From: a marine actinobacterium MedAcidi-G1
GTDB taxonomy: Bacteria > Actinomycetota > Acidimicrobiia > Acidimicrobiales > MedAcidi-G1
Direction: 5' to 3'
Length of the DNA stretch: 64,000 bases
Assembly: GCA_000817085.1 (NCBI GenBank)
Contig: JUEM01000009.1
Span: 1-64,000, forward strand
The position numbers were made by a program, and so were the translations under genes. The notes beneath the pieces were generated by a model. That model did not search any database. It saw nothing but the letters and a program-made list of their open reading frames with translations, and was not told the DNA's origin. This document shows positions 7,619 to 16,332 of this stretch, piece after piece; position 1 is the first letter of the stretch, and every line of letters begins with the position of its first letter.

Positions 7619-9898
7619 ATGACAGTTCAATCCCAGACTCCAATAGAACTCGTAAAGAGTGTTTACTCAAATCTTGAAGATCGCTTATCTTCCGGCAGAA
7701 AAGCTTTAGGTAGGCCTTTAACACTCGCAGAAAAAATACTGATCAATCACTTGGAAAATCCAACTTCTACAGAAATGAACCGCGGAGTCTCATATGTTGA
7801 TCTTCATCCTGACCGAGTAGCAATGCAAGACGCCACCGCTCAAATGGCTTGGTTGCAGTTTATGACCGCAGGTCTTGAAGAAGTTCAGGTTCCTACAACC
7901 ACTCACTGTGACCATTTAATTCAAGCCCGTATAGACGGTGATACTGACCTGAGCGTTGCAGTTGACAATAATTCCGAGGTGTATGACTTCCTTGAATCGG
8001 TTTGCGCAAAATACGGAGCGGGTTTCTGGAAACCCGGCTCCGGTATCATTCACCAAGTCATTCTCGAACAATATGCTTTTCCGGGTGGAATGATGATCGG
8101 TACCGATAGCCACACTCCAAATGCAGGAGGTTTAGGAATGATTGCTATCGGTGTGGGTGGAGCTGATGCAGTCGACGTAATGACAGGGTTCCCATTTAAC
8201 ATCAAATGGCCAAAAATAATCGGCGTTCGTTTGACAGGAGAACTTAGTGGATGGACATCATCTAAAGATGTGATTCTAAAAGTTGCGGAAATTCTTACTG
8301 TTAAAGGCGGTACCGGTGCAATAGTGGAGTATCTCGGGCCTGGAGCGCGAACACTTTCAGCAACAGGCAAGGGGACGATCTGTAACATGGGTGCAGAAAT
8401 TGGTGCTACTACATCTCTTTTCCCTTACGACGAAGCCATCTCTCGCTACCTAAATGCAACTAATCGTGAAAAGACCGCTGAAGCAGCTGACTCTGTCAGC
8501 AATGACTTACAAGCAGATCCAGAAGTGGAAGAAGACCCCTACAGTTTTTTTGATCGTGTTATTGAGATAAATCTTTCCGACTTGCAACCTCACATAAACG
8601 GTCCTCATACTCCTGATTTAGCTCGACCGGTTGGCGATCTCAGAGAAGAAGCAACTACGAATGGGTGGCCACTGGAGGTAAGTGCTGGCTTAATTGGGTC
8701 ATGCACCAATTCGAGTTACGAAGATATAACTAGAGCCGCTGGAATAGCGCGAGATGCTCTTTCTAAGGGGTTGAAATCAAAAATACCTTTATTAGTTACT
8801 CCCGGATCTGAACAAGTGCGAGCAACAATCGAAAGAGATGGTCTCCTAGCCGATCTTGAAGCTATAGGAGCTACAGTCCTTGCGAATGCTTGCGGTCCAT
8901 GCATAGGTCAATGGGATCGACAGGATCTAGACGATGGCGTGCCCAACAGTATTGTCACTAGCTATAACCGTAACTTTCCAAAAAGAAATGACGGATACGC
9001 TTCCACATTTGCTTTTGTCACTTCGCCTGAAACAGTTGTTGCTTTAAGTATTGCCGGGAAGCTAGATTTTGACCCCGCAGTTGACTCATTAACTGCAGAA
9101 AATGGTCAAGAGGTAAAACTTTCTGTCACTGTTGGAGAGGAACTTCCAGCTAAAGGTTTTGATTCTGGGGAAAAAGGTTTATTTAAGCCTCCTCCGTCTG
9201 AAAATTCTGAAATTAACATTTCCATACTCCCAGAAAGCGAGAGGCTTCAATCTCTCGTACCTTTTGCCCCTTGGGATGGAAATGATTTGGAAGATTTGCC
9301 TGTCCTGATGAAAGCAAAAGGCAAGTGCACCACTGATCATATTTCAATGGCAGGTACTTGGTTGAAATACAGAGGCCATTTAGAAAATATTTCAGGAAAC
9401 CTATATTTAGGAGTAGTCAACTCTTTTACAGGGGAAATTGGAACCGGAATAGACATCACAGACAATGAAACCCGATCTTTTCCTGAAGTAGCAAAACGCT
9501 ACCATGAAGCAGGAATCGAGTGGGTTGCAATCGGTGATGAAAATATCGGTGAAGGATCTTCTAGGGAACATGCTGCTATGGAACCAAGATTCAGAGGATG
9601 TCGTGTAGTAATAGCACGATCATTTGCCCGAATACACGAAACTAACTTGAAAAAACAAGGGATCCTAGCTTTAACTTTTACCAACCATAACGACTATGAC
9701 TTGATCGGAGAGCAAGACAGAATTTCAGTAATTGGCCTCGAAAGCCTAGGTGCGAATAAACCTGTACAAGTAGTGATTACTAATCCCGAAGGTGAAGCCG
9801 TAAATATAGAAACAAACCACTCAATGTCAGAAGATCAAATCGAATGGTTCAAAGCTGGTAGTGCTCTTAACTTGATACGTCAAAAAACTAACAGTTAA
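7619..9898 (+). CDS. acn: Aconitate hydratase (mitochondrial-type)
   Basis: Isomerises citrate to isocitrate in the TCA cycle using a [4Fe-4S] cluster. About 759 residues, the length of the mitochondrial-type aconitase rather than the ~900-residue AcnA. Cluster cysteines lie in GLIGSCTNSSYED and NACGPCIGQW. Other signatures are GTDSHTPNAGGLG, CTTDHISMAGTW and GEGSSREHAAMEPR. I chose ATG 7619 because GGTAGAG sits 8 bases upstream; an in-frame GTG at 7610 would overlap that ribosome site. It stands alone 47-57 bp after the lipid operon. Confidence 0.95.
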   Translation: MTVQSQTPIELVKSVYSNLEDRLSSGRKALGRPLTLAEKILINHLENPTSTEMNRGVSYVDLHPDRVAMQDATAQMAWLQFMTAGLEEVQVPTTTHCDHLIQARIDGDTDLSVAVDNNSEVYDFLESVCAKYGAGFWKPGSGIIHQVILEQYAFPGGMMIGTDSHTPNAGGLGMIAIGVGGADAVDVMTGFPFNIKWPKIIGVRLTGELSGWTSSKDVILKVAEILTVKGGTGAIVEYLGPGARTLSATGKGTICNMGAEIGATTSLFPYDEAISRYLNATNREKTAEAADSVSNDLQADPEVEEDPYSFFDRVIEINLSDLQPHINGPHTPDLARPVGDLREEATTNGWPLEVSAGLIGSCTNSSYEDITRAAGIARDALSKGLKSKIPLLVTPGSEQVRATIERDGLLADLEAIGATVLANACGPCIGQWDRQDLDDGVPNSIVTSYNRNFPKRNDGYASTFAFVTSPETVVALSIAGKLDFDPAVDSLTAENGQEVKLSVTVGEELPAKGFDSGEKGLFKPPPSENSEINISILPESERLQSLVPFAPWDGNDLEDLPVLMKAKGKCTTDHISMAGTWLKYRGHLENISGNLYLGVVNSFTGEIGTGIDITDNETRSFPEVAKRYHEAGIEWVAIGDENIGEGSSREHAAMEPRFRGCRVVIARSFARIHETNLKKQGILALTFTNHNDYDLIGEQDRISVIGLESLGANKPVQVVITNPEGEAVNIETNHSMSEDQIEWFKAGSALNLIRQKTNS

Positions 9899-9899
9899 A

Positions 9900-10103
9900 T
9901 TAAATTTTTCTGAGTCGATATCCGCGATTACGAGCTTCGGCAAGTGTGTCGGGGGCAAAACAAACAAAGGTTTCACTCTCAACAAGCTCATCAATCCGAA
10001 CCTGTATTGATTCACTTTCGTCTAGCTCATCAAGGTCGTAGACCTCTTGAGTTCTCTTATCACCTATAAACCTATTATGAACGAAAGTAGGCAGCCTTTC
10101 CAT
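9900..10103 (-). CDS. Small conserved-looking hypothetical protein
   Basis: A 67-77 residue acidic protein containing FVHNRFIGDKRTQEVYDLD and, near the end, FAPDTLAEARNRGYRLRK. No domain is recognised. The distinctive ends and sensible composition argue for a real gene. ATG 10103 has AGGAG just upstream, but only one base away; an alternative in-frame ATG is at 10133. It is convergent with aconitase, one base between stops. Function unknown. Confidence 0.6.
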   Translation of the reverse strand: MERLPTFVHNRFIGDKRTQEVYDLDELDESESIQVRIDELVESETFVCFAPDTLAEARNRGYRLRKI

Positions 10104-10204
10104 ACTCCTAGAATAACAGGCAATGACAAACATACATTAGGTTTTCGAATCAAGATGATTCCAAAGTCATTCAAGCAAATATTCTCATTTTCGAATGATT
10201 ATTG

Positions 10205-10445
10205 GTAACTAAAATAATCTGGGGATGCACTTTATGTGCATCCCCAGAGTTTAAAATATTGGAACTATTTCTGGATTTCTCAGATAGATCTCTTCGCCAA
10301 CTGGGACCAGAATTGGCAATCAAACCTGAGGGTGGCTGGCGTAATTTCGCCAGATGGTCCAGAACCGCCTAGCGGCCACCCACCTCCGAAGTCCCATAAC
10401 GTTTACTACTAATCTGGACCACCTCCTCTCCTCGGTGATACCGAC
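10205..10445 (-). ncRNA. Candidate structured non-coding RNA or long structured 3' UTR
   Basis: The 364-base stretch 10134-10497 has no credible gene but is rich in perfect inverted repeats. From the minus-strand 5' side these are a TCGGT/ACCGA hairpin (10432-10444), a 9-bp long-range pair TGGTCCAGA/TCTGGACCA (10413-10421 with 10355-10363), a 6-bp hairpin CTGGCG/CGCCAG (10336-10353), a nested GCCAA/TTGGC hairpin (10296-10317), and the terminator at 10219-10247. The order fits a minus-strand RNA of roughly 240 nt. It does not show RNase P, SRP, 6S or T-box signature sequences that I know. It may instead be the rnhA 3' UTR. Confidence 0.4.
10219..10247 (-). terminator. Strong hairpin, probable intrinsic terminator
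   Basis: Twelve perfectly paired bases, CTGGGGATGCAC and GTGCATCCCCAG, flank a five-base loop. Read on the minus strand it is followed by ATTATTTTAG, a moderately U-rich tail. On the plus strand the tail is AGTTTAAAAT, which is weaker. I therefore assign it to leftward transcription coming from rnhA and/or the candidate ncRNA. Confidence 0.65.
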
Positions 10446-10497
10446 TATAGACGCGAAAAAAGAACAGATCATTAATTTACTCAATCTTTCTAATTTA

Positions 10498-10953
10498 TTA
10501 AAAAGAAAGATCTCCCTTAATGGAAACCTGTTCAGCACCTGCCTGCACAGCTAAACGATCCGCTTCATCATTCCACCTGTCACCAGAGTGGCCTTTAACC
10601 CAACTGAAAGAAATATTGTCACGTTCTCGATAAATTTCAATTAGCGGTTCCCAAAGGTCACGATTCTTAACAGGTTTTTTGGCAGAATTTACCCAGCCTC
10701 TCCGCAACCATCCTTCCCACCAACGGTCACGAAAACAATTCACGACGTAAGTCGAATCACTGAAAATGATAATTTCACCTTGAAATGCTTTAACAGCTTC
10801 CAAAGCAGCCTTTAGCTCCATACGTTGATTAGTTGTTGCCAAATCACTTCCAGCTGCAAATTCTCCATCTGGCACCACCCAAGCCCACCCTCCAGGACCT
10901 GGATTACCGGAGCAAGCTCCATCGGTATAAACAGTTGTAATTCCACTATTCAT
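10498..10953 (-). CDS. rnhA: Ribonuclease HI
   Basis: Cleaves RNA in RNA:DNA hybrids during replication. 151 residues, the normal length. The catalytic acidic residues are visible: YTDGACSGNPGPGGWAW (Asp10), NQRMELKAALEA (Glu), IFSDSTYVVNC (Asp) and GHSGDRWNDEADRLA (His and Asp). It is transcribed alone leftward, with the structured region and terminator beyond its stop. Confidence 0.95.
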   Translation of the reverse strand: MNSGITTVYTDGACSGNPGPGGWAWVVPDGEFAAGSDLATTNQRMELKAALEAVKAFQGEIIIFSDSTYVVNCFRDRWWEGWLRRGWVNSAKKPVKNRDLWEPLIEIYRERDNISFSWVKGHSGDRWNDEADRLAVQAGAEQVSIKGDLSF

Positions 10954-11062
10954 TTCTAAACCCTAATCTGGGCCTCACATCAAACGGTTCGCTAAGTTCT
11001 CTTTTTTTCTAATTAGAAAAAACTAATTTCAAAATTCTATCTTTCGAACTACTCTTCTAAAT

Positions 11063-11650
11063 ATGACATCTAAATTTTCAGGCGATCTTGCAGTTACCGG
11101 CAGCGACGAAGCGGACCAACTTCTAAACAAAAACCCCCTTGCCCTCTTGTTAGGAATGCTTCTTGACCAACAGATACCGATGGAATGGGCTTTTAAAAGT
11201 CCCTACACACTTTTGGGAAGGCTAGGGGAACTAAACGCTTCACAAATAGCTTCTATGGATCCCACAAAGTTTGAATCGATCTGCAAAGAAAAACCAGCTA
11301 TACACCGTTTCCCTTCTTCAATGGCAGGTCGAATTCAAGACCTTTGTGAACATTTAGTGGAAAATTATAACGGTGAAGCTGAGCAACTTTGGGCTAGTGC
11401 AGATTCTGGTGAAACCCTGTATAACCGTCTGATAGACCTACCAGGCTTTGGGTCTGAAAAGTCGATGATATTTACAGCTCTTTTAGCTAAACGAATGGGT
11501 TGCTCTCCTCCAGGTTGGCAAAAATGTGCCGGCCCATTTGCAGACAAAACACCTAGATCAGTGGCCGATATAAACAGTCCTGAATCGTTAACAAAAGTTA
11601 GGGCATGGAAAAAAGCACAAAAAGCGGCTGGTAAATCAAAACAAGAATAA
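11063..11650 (+). CDS. HhH-GPD-type base-excision repair protein
   Basis: A 195-residue protein of the endonuclease III / HhH-GPD superfamily, actinobacterial short type. It opens with LALLLGMLLDQQIPMEWAF, a segment typical of this uncharacterised group. A helix-hairpin-helix follows, LPGFGSEKSMIFTALLAKRM. The classic catalytic Lys/Asp arrangement of EndoIII is not clear (PPGWQK carries a Lys) and no Fe-S cysteine set is present. A DNA glycosylase role is therefore family-based inference. Confidence 0.85.
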   Translation: MTSKFSGDLAVTGSDEADQLLNKNPLALLLGMLLDQQIPMEWAFKSPYTLLGRLGELNASQIASMDPTKFESICKEKPAIHRFPSSMAGRIQDLCEHLVENYNGEAEQLWASADSGETLYNRLIDLPGFGSEKSMIFTALLAKRMGCSPPGWQKCAGPFADKTPRSVADINSPESLTKVRAWKKAQKAAGKSKQE

Positions 11651-11654
11651 TAAT

Positions 11655-12605
11655 TTATTCTCTTACTTCGCCTCTTGCCTTAGCAGCACAGAACCAGTCA
11701 TAGGTGCTTGACAGACCCTCCTCTAATGGAACTTCTGATTTCCAGCCCAATTCTGTCAATTTTGAAACATTCAGTACTTTTCTAGGCATTCCATCGGGCT
11801 TAGAGGTATCGAATACGAGTTCTACTTCGGGATAAATTAAATCTCTTACAATTTCTGCCAACTCTTGAATACTGTGATCTATCCCCGTACCTACATTTAT
11901 ATGTCCTAAATCAGAGTAATTATCCATTAAAAATAAACAGGCATCGGCGAGATCATCCACATGCAAGAATTCACGTTTAGCCTGTCCACTCCCCCAAACT
12001 TCGACAGTTGCCTGTTGCATGTCTTTAGCTTCATGAAAACGCCTCATCAAACTTGGCAGGACATGCCCATTCATTTCATCAAAATTGTCTCCCGGCCCAT
12101 ACAAGTTAGTAGGCATAGCAGAAATAAAGTCATCGCCGTATTGTCTTCTGTAACCCTCACAAAGTTTTATTCCAGCAATTTTTGCTAGAGCGTAGCTTTC
12201 ATTTGTAGGTTCCAAGGGACCAGTTAATAATGAATCTTCAGTTATTGGCTGACTAGCCTCACGCGGATAGATACATGAACTACCCAAGTAAATTAACTTC
12301 TCTACACCTACCCTATGACTGGCATGCACAACGGTCCCATGTATCATCAAGTTGTCATAAATGAAATCTGCTGGGCGAGTGCTGTTAGCCATTATTCCAC
12401 CGACTGTTCCAGCAACAAGAAACACATACTTAGGCCTCTCACTCTCAAACCATGCATTCACTGCAGACTGGTCACGCAAATCTAGGTCTTTTCTTTCCGC
12501 TATTCTTACATCTGAAAACCCCTCAGACTTTAATCTACGTAAAATTGCGGAACCGACAAGTCCTTTATGACCTGCAACGAAAACTGAACTTTGACGATCA
12601 ATCAT
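11655..12605 (-). CDS. fcl: GDP-L-fucose synthase
   Basis: Epimerises and reduces GDP-4-keto-6-deoxymannose to GDP-fucose for surface polysaccharide. 316 residues, normal length. The Rossmann motif is VAGHKGLVGSAILRRL. The catalytic Ser and YxxxK lie in LGSSCIYPR and SYALAKIAG. TNLYGPGDNFDEMNGHVLP is characteristic of the family. The partner GDP-mannose dehydratase is not in the window. It lies 9 bp downstream of a small membrane protein gene on the same strand. Confidence 0.93.
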   Translation of the reverse strand: MIDRQSSVFVAGHKGLVGSAILRRLKSEGFSDVRIAERKDLDLRDQSAVNAWFESERPKYVFLVAGTVGGIMANSTRPADFIYDNLMIHGTVVHASHRVGVEKLIYLGSSCIYPREASQPITEDSLLTGPLEPTNESYALAKIAGIKLCEGYRRQYGDDFISAMPTNLYGPGDNFDEMNGHVLPSLMRRFHEAKDMQQATVEVWGSGQAKREFLHVDDLADACLFLMDNYSDLGHINVGTGIDHSIQELAEIVRDLIYPEVELVFDTSKPDGMPRKVLNVSKLTELGWKSEVPLEEGLSSTYDWFCAAKARGEVRE

Positions 12606-12614
12606 GTATTGAAG

Positions 12615-13070
12615 CTACCCCTGTTCTGTGGGTTGACTACCAATCGCACCTGTCTCAGTCAAATAAACAATTAAGAGATCAAGCACTACAACTACCGCCA
12701 CCTCATTTAAGGGTTCTGTGTCTCCTAGAGCTCTGGCCACAACTTCATCCACTGCGATATCAAGATCAGCAATTGATTCTGCGTTATTATTTTTTGCTCT
12801 GCCTTCTCCTATTTCTTGTCCATGTTCTGATGTCAAACCTGCTGAGTCAAGCGAGTCAAGCCACCAACCAATTATTTTAAAGACCTCATCTTTTCGTAGT
12901 TGTGAAGCTACTTCTTCGGGAAGTCTCTCTGAGATCCACTCAACCGCGTCATCTACTTCGAGAACAGAGGGAAAAGAAATCCCACTTAAATTTCGAACCG
13001 TAAGAGCTACAGATATAAAGGCAATTAAAACAACTAACAATGATCCGAAAATCGCGAATAATAAAATCAC
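12615..13070 (-). CDS. Hypothetical membrane-anchored acidic protein
   Basis: 151 residues: one N-terminal membrane segment (residues ~1-25, LLFAIFGSLLVVLIAFISVA) and an acidic soluble domain with EVDDAVEWISERLPEEV and FKIIGWWLDSLDS. A hydrophobic stretch VVVVLDLLIVYL lies near the end. No family is recognised. It precedes fcl by 9 bp, so the two may be co-transcribed. Open frames on the other strand here look like shadows. Confidence 0.6.
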   Translation of the reverse strand: MILLFAIFGSLLVVLIAFISVALTVRNLSGISFPSVLEVDDAVEWISERLPEEVASQLRKDEVFKIIGWWLDSLDSAGLTSEHGQEIGEGRAKNNNAESIADLDIAVDEVVARALGDTEPLNEVAVVVVLDLLIVYLTETGAIGSQPTEQG

Positions 13071-13197
13071 ACTTCGGTTATAGCAACATCTGGGTTAAGT
13101 CACTCATGCTTTGAAAAAATTCTGCTTATATTCACAATTAGAACAATTGTTACAAAACCTATTTATCACAAATAAAAATTATGTGGCTGAACGCTTT

Positions 13198-14313
13198 TTA
13201 GATTCCAATTCTTTGCGCTAAAAGTTCTCTGTGATAAGTCGGATCTCCAAACAACAACTCGGAACTTTTCGCTCTTTTGAAATATAGATGTGCAGGATGC
13301 TCCCAAGTGAAACCTATACCTCCATGAATTTGAATATTTTCAGCTGTCGTATTGAAATAAGCTTCAGAGCAATAAGCCTTTGCCAAGCTAGCTACCGAAG
13401 GTAGTTCTTCATTAAGTTCGGCAGCACACCAACCGGCATAATAGGCAGCTGACTTAGCGGACTCAACTTCTAATAGCATGTCCGCACACTTATGTTTGAT
13501 CGCTTGGAAACTGCCTATTGGGCGACCAAACTGAACCCTGTCTTTCGCATATTGAACTGCTGTATCAAGGCACTGTTGAGCTCCCCCTACTTGTTCAGCT
13601 GCGAGTGCAACAGCAGCTAAATCAAGGACCCTTTCAAGAGTGGCCCAGCCTTCTCCATCTTCGCCTATAAGAGTTGCTTTAACATTTTCAAAATCTAGAC
13701 GTGACTGTTTTCTGGTCATATCCATAGTTGCTAACTGCGTGCGAGATAGTCCATCAGAATCACCATCAACTTTGAATAATGAAATTCCTTTGTCAGTGCA
13801 AGCAGCAACAATAATTAAAGAAGCTAAATTTCCATCAAGAACATACATTTTTGTTCCACTAAGTTCCCAGCCATCACCCGAAGAAGTAGCAAGCATTGAT
13901 ATGCCATCACTTCCCCATTTTCCACTTTCTTCTGTGAAAGCCAGAGTGGCAATCGTCTCTCCACTTGCTATTCCAGGTAAAAATTCTGATTTAGCGGCAT
14001 CATCGCCTGAATGAATGAGAGTATTGGCCGCAAGGACAACAGTCGAGAAGAAAGGCGAGCACAACAAAGCTCTTCCCATTTCTTCCAAAACCACTACTAA
14101 TTCAACATATCCAAAGCCCTGTCCCCCATACTCTTCAGGAATTATCAGACTTTGAAGACCTAATTGTTCAGCCATCAATGACCATGTATCTGAGTCATAG
14201 CCAAGATCAGTCTCCATTAACTCTCTGACTTTGGCTTCCGGCGAATAACTCTCCATGAACTGATTAACAAATTCTCTTAACTGTTCCTGTTCCTCTGTAA
14301 AGGCAAAATTCAC
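13198..14313 (-). CDS. Acyl-CoA dehydrogenase family protein
   Basis: A 371-residue flavoenzyme that introduces an alpha-beta double bond in acyl-CoAs. It begins MNFAFTEEQEQLREFV. It has LGLQSLIIPEEYGGQGFGYVE and, near the C-terminus, QIHGGIGFTWEHPAHLYFKR, the FAD/CoA-binding signature. The middle domain shows LAFTEESGKWG in place of the usual AxTEPxxGSD motif, so this is the divergent smaller subfamily often paired with a second subunit. It stands alone. Confidence 0.9.
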   Translation of the reverse strand: MNFAFTEEQEQLREFVNQFMESYSPEAKVRELMETDLGYDSDTWSLMAEQLGLQSLIIPEEYGGQGFGYVELVVVLEEMGRALLCSPFFSTVVLAANTLIHSGDDAAKSEFLPGIASGETIATLAFTEESGKWGSDGISMLATSSGDGWELSGTKMYVLDGNLASLIIVAACTDKGISLFKVDGDSDGLSRTQLATMDMTRKQSRLDFENVKATLIGEDGEGWATLERVLDLAAVALAAEQVGGAQQCLDTAVQYAKDRVQFGRPIGSFQAIKHKCADMLLEVESAKSAAYYAGWCAAELNEELPSVASLAKAYCSEAYFNTTAENIQIHGGIGFTWEHPAHLYFKRAKSSELLFGDPTYHRELLAQRIGI

Positions 14314-14424
14314 TTTTTGGCTCCTTAAATCTACTCTCAGGAAATATATACTTATTTGGATTTCAATACTCGACGATATCGGGGTGGAACCACTCTTGGT
14401 CCCTCATTGCTAACATGATTCTTA

Positions 14425-15126
14425 ATGGATAATAACGAAAACTCAGAGCAAATGCCCTCTTCACCCTTTTCTTCGCCTTGTTCCCATGCAGACCACCCTA
14501 AAACTGGGGTTCCTGGTGTTTCATTGCATTATTGTGACACTCAGTCTGAAATTCACAGAATCGTCGTTGGTGATTTGGATAATAACGTTTTTTTCCTGCG
14601 TTGCCGTGAAACAGGCGAAAGCGTCCTTATTGATGCTGCGAATGAACACGATAAATTACTTGATTTATGTAAGGCTCTAAATGTTAAAACCGTTCTAGAG
14701 ACTCACGGGCACTGGGATCATATACAAGCTGTTCCGGCGATAAGAGAAGCAGGTTATGAAGTTGGCGTAACTAGTGCCGATGCAGGAATGTTACCAAGCT
14801 ACGACTACCTTCTTGAAGATCAATCTGTCATCGAAATAGGGCGACTACGACTTCATACAATCATGACCCCCGGTCATACACCAGGGTCCATCTGTTTTAA
14901 ACTGGAAAACTCTCCTATTCTTTTTTCAGGTGACACACTTTTCCCCGGAGGACCGGGAACTACTGAATTCGAAGGAGGCGATTTTGAACAAATAATTCGA
15001 TCCATAGAAAATCGACTCTTCAGTCAACTTTCTCCAGAAACTTTAGTCTTTCCTGGACATGGGACTGACACAACTATTGCAAACGAGAGCCCTTCCCTAG
15101 ATGAATGGGCAGCTCGAGGCTGGTGA
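14425..15126 (+). CDS. Metallo-beta-lactamase fold hydrolase
   Basis: 233 residues. The dinuclear metal motif HxHxDH is ETHGHWDHIQAV. Further metal ligands lie in MTPGHTPGSICFKL, FSGDTLFPGGPGTT and LVFPGHGTDT. This is the glyoxalase II-like branch, so it probably hydrolyses a thioester or ester; the substrate is unknown. Residues 1-45 hold an extra Ser/Pro-rich segment before the fold. It is coupled by GTGA overlap to the next gene. Confidence 0.88.
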   Translation: MDNNENSEQMPSSPFSSPCSHADHPKTGVPGVSLHYCDTQSEIHRIVVGDLDNNVFFLRCRETGESVLIDAANEHDKLLDLCKALNVKTVLETHGHWDHIQAVPAIREAGYEVGVTSADAGMLPSYDYLLEDQSVIEIGRLRLHTIMTPGHTPGSICFKLENSPILFSGDTLFPGGPGTTEFEGGDFEQIIRSIENRLFSQLSPETLVFPGHGTDTTIANESPSLDEWAARGW

Positions 15127-15509
15127 ATCAAAAACCGTTGGCACTCCCAGCTGACGATCGACCTTTTGACTACACACCTGTTCACACTTGGGAACTGCCT
15201 GACACTCCTTTAAGAGACAAAAACATAGCTGCAGAAGCATGGGTGGAAGCACCAAAAGGTCTTTTATCATCCGGAGATGATTTAGGGTCAGTAAAAATTG
15301 CCTATAAACGAAGAATAGGCAATTGGTCACTCTGGCGTGCCGGGCCTGCCCGTCGGAGTGATGCCAGATACGTAGCAGTTTCTCTTAGTGAAGAGCAAGA
15401 AATTTGTACATTTAGACTTTTTCCAGATGGAACAGGAAATGGCGTAGGAGCAGATGGTGAAAGTCATGAAAATTTCCGAGCTTGGAAAATATCACTTAAA
15501 AATAGGTGA
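15123..15509 (+). CDS. Conserved-looking hypothetical, coupled to MBL hydrolase
   Basis: About 128 residues, starting at GTG 15123, which overlaps the upstream stop as GTGA; an ATG at 15105 is also in frame. It contains IAYKRRIGNWSLWRAGPA, DARYVAVSL and TFRLFPDGTGNG, and looks like a compact beta-rich domain. I recognise no named family. Coupling suggests it works with, or on the same substrate as, the MBL hydrolase. Confidence 0.68.
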   Translation: MNQKPLALPADDRPFDYTPVHTWELPDTPLRDKNIAAEAWVEAPKGLLSSGDDLGSVKIAYKRRIGNWSLWRAGPARRSDARYVAVSLSEEQEICTFRLFPDGTGNGVGADGESHENFRAWKISLKNR

Positions 15510-15564
15510 CATAATTAACCCTATGCTGATAGTGGTAATTGAAAGCTCTCAATAGACTTGTAAC

Positions 15565-16332
15565 GTGTCGAAATCTAGCCCAGTATTATTCGAAATTACT
15601 GATTTACATGCCTCTGCTGAAGACGGCACACTTATTCTAAACGGAATAAACATGACCATTAATGAAGGGGAAGTTCACGCTTTAATGGGTCCAAATGGTT
15701 CGGGTAAATCAACCTTAGCTTCAGTATTACTGGGTAGCCCTGAGTACTCGGTGACCGGTGGTTCGATTAAATTCCGCGGTGAAGATATAACAGATTGGTC
15801 AGCAGAAATGCGAGGAAAGTCAGGTATTTTTTTAGCATTCCAGTATCCGCACGAAGTCGCTGGAGTATCAGTTATTAATTTTTTACGACAAGCACTTTCG
15901 GCACGTAAAGATATGCAAATGTCAGTTTTAGAATTACGACTTTCTATTATGGATTGGCTAGAAAGACTCAACATGGATCCTTCTTTCGCAGAGCGCTACC
16001 TAAATGAAGGCTTTTCAGGTGGTGAGAAAAAAAGAAATGAAATTCTCCAAATGGCTATTCTTGAACCTGAGATAGCAATTCTTGATGAAACAGATTCTGG
16101 TCTTGATATCGATGCCTTAGGTGTAGTAGCTGATGGTGTTGCAAAAGTTAGGGAAAAGAACTCTGATCTAGGAGTGCTAACGATCACCCACTATCAAAGG
16201 CTTTTGGATCACCTGAATCCAGATTTCGTTCACGTCATTATAGATGGACGAATTGTTGCAAGAGGTGGAAATGAAATAGTTGAAAAGCTTGAATCTTCTG
16301 GCTATGAATCTTTTCGAGATACCAACTTATGA
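15565..16332 (+). CDS. sufC: SUF Fe-S assembly ATPase SufC, copy 1
   Basis: An ABC-type ATPase that energises the SufBC2D scaffold for Fe-S cluster assembly. 255 residues. Walker A GPNGSGKST, the SufC-specific FLAFQYPHEVAGVS, signature EGFSGGEKKRNEILQM, Walker B IAILDETDSGLDIDAL and ITHYQRLLDHL are all present. It uses a GTG start and overlaps sufS by ATGA. A second, diverged SufC lies on the opposite strand at 18339-19082. This copy is the more canonical of the two. Confidence 0.95.
   Translation: MSKSSPVLFEITDLHASAEDGTLILNGINMTINEGEVHALMGPNGSGKSTLASVLLGSPEYSVTGGSIKFRGEDITDWSAEMRGKSGIFLAFQYPHEVAGVSVINFLRQALSARKDMQMSVLELRLSIMDWLERLNMDPSFAERYLNEGFSGGEKKRNEILQMAILEPEIAILDETDSGLDIDALGVVADGVAKVREKNSDLGVLTITHYQRLLDHLNPDFVHVIIDGRIVARGGNEIVEKLESSGYESFRDTNL

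Noticed and set aside
10205-10445. RNase P RNA, SRP RNA or T-box as identity of the structured region
   Set aside because: The GAGGAAAGUCC, SRP tetraloop and T-box GGGTGG-ACCGCG landmarks are not found in the right arrangement.
10320-10554. Open frames on both strands over the structured region near 10.3-10.5 kb
   Set aside because: They overlap rnhA or the stem-rich region, have no domain and no ribosome site.
12452-13083. Plus-strand open frames over fcl and the hypothetical membrane protein
   Set aside because: They lie opposite genes with recognisable domains or a clear membrane segment and have unnatural composition.
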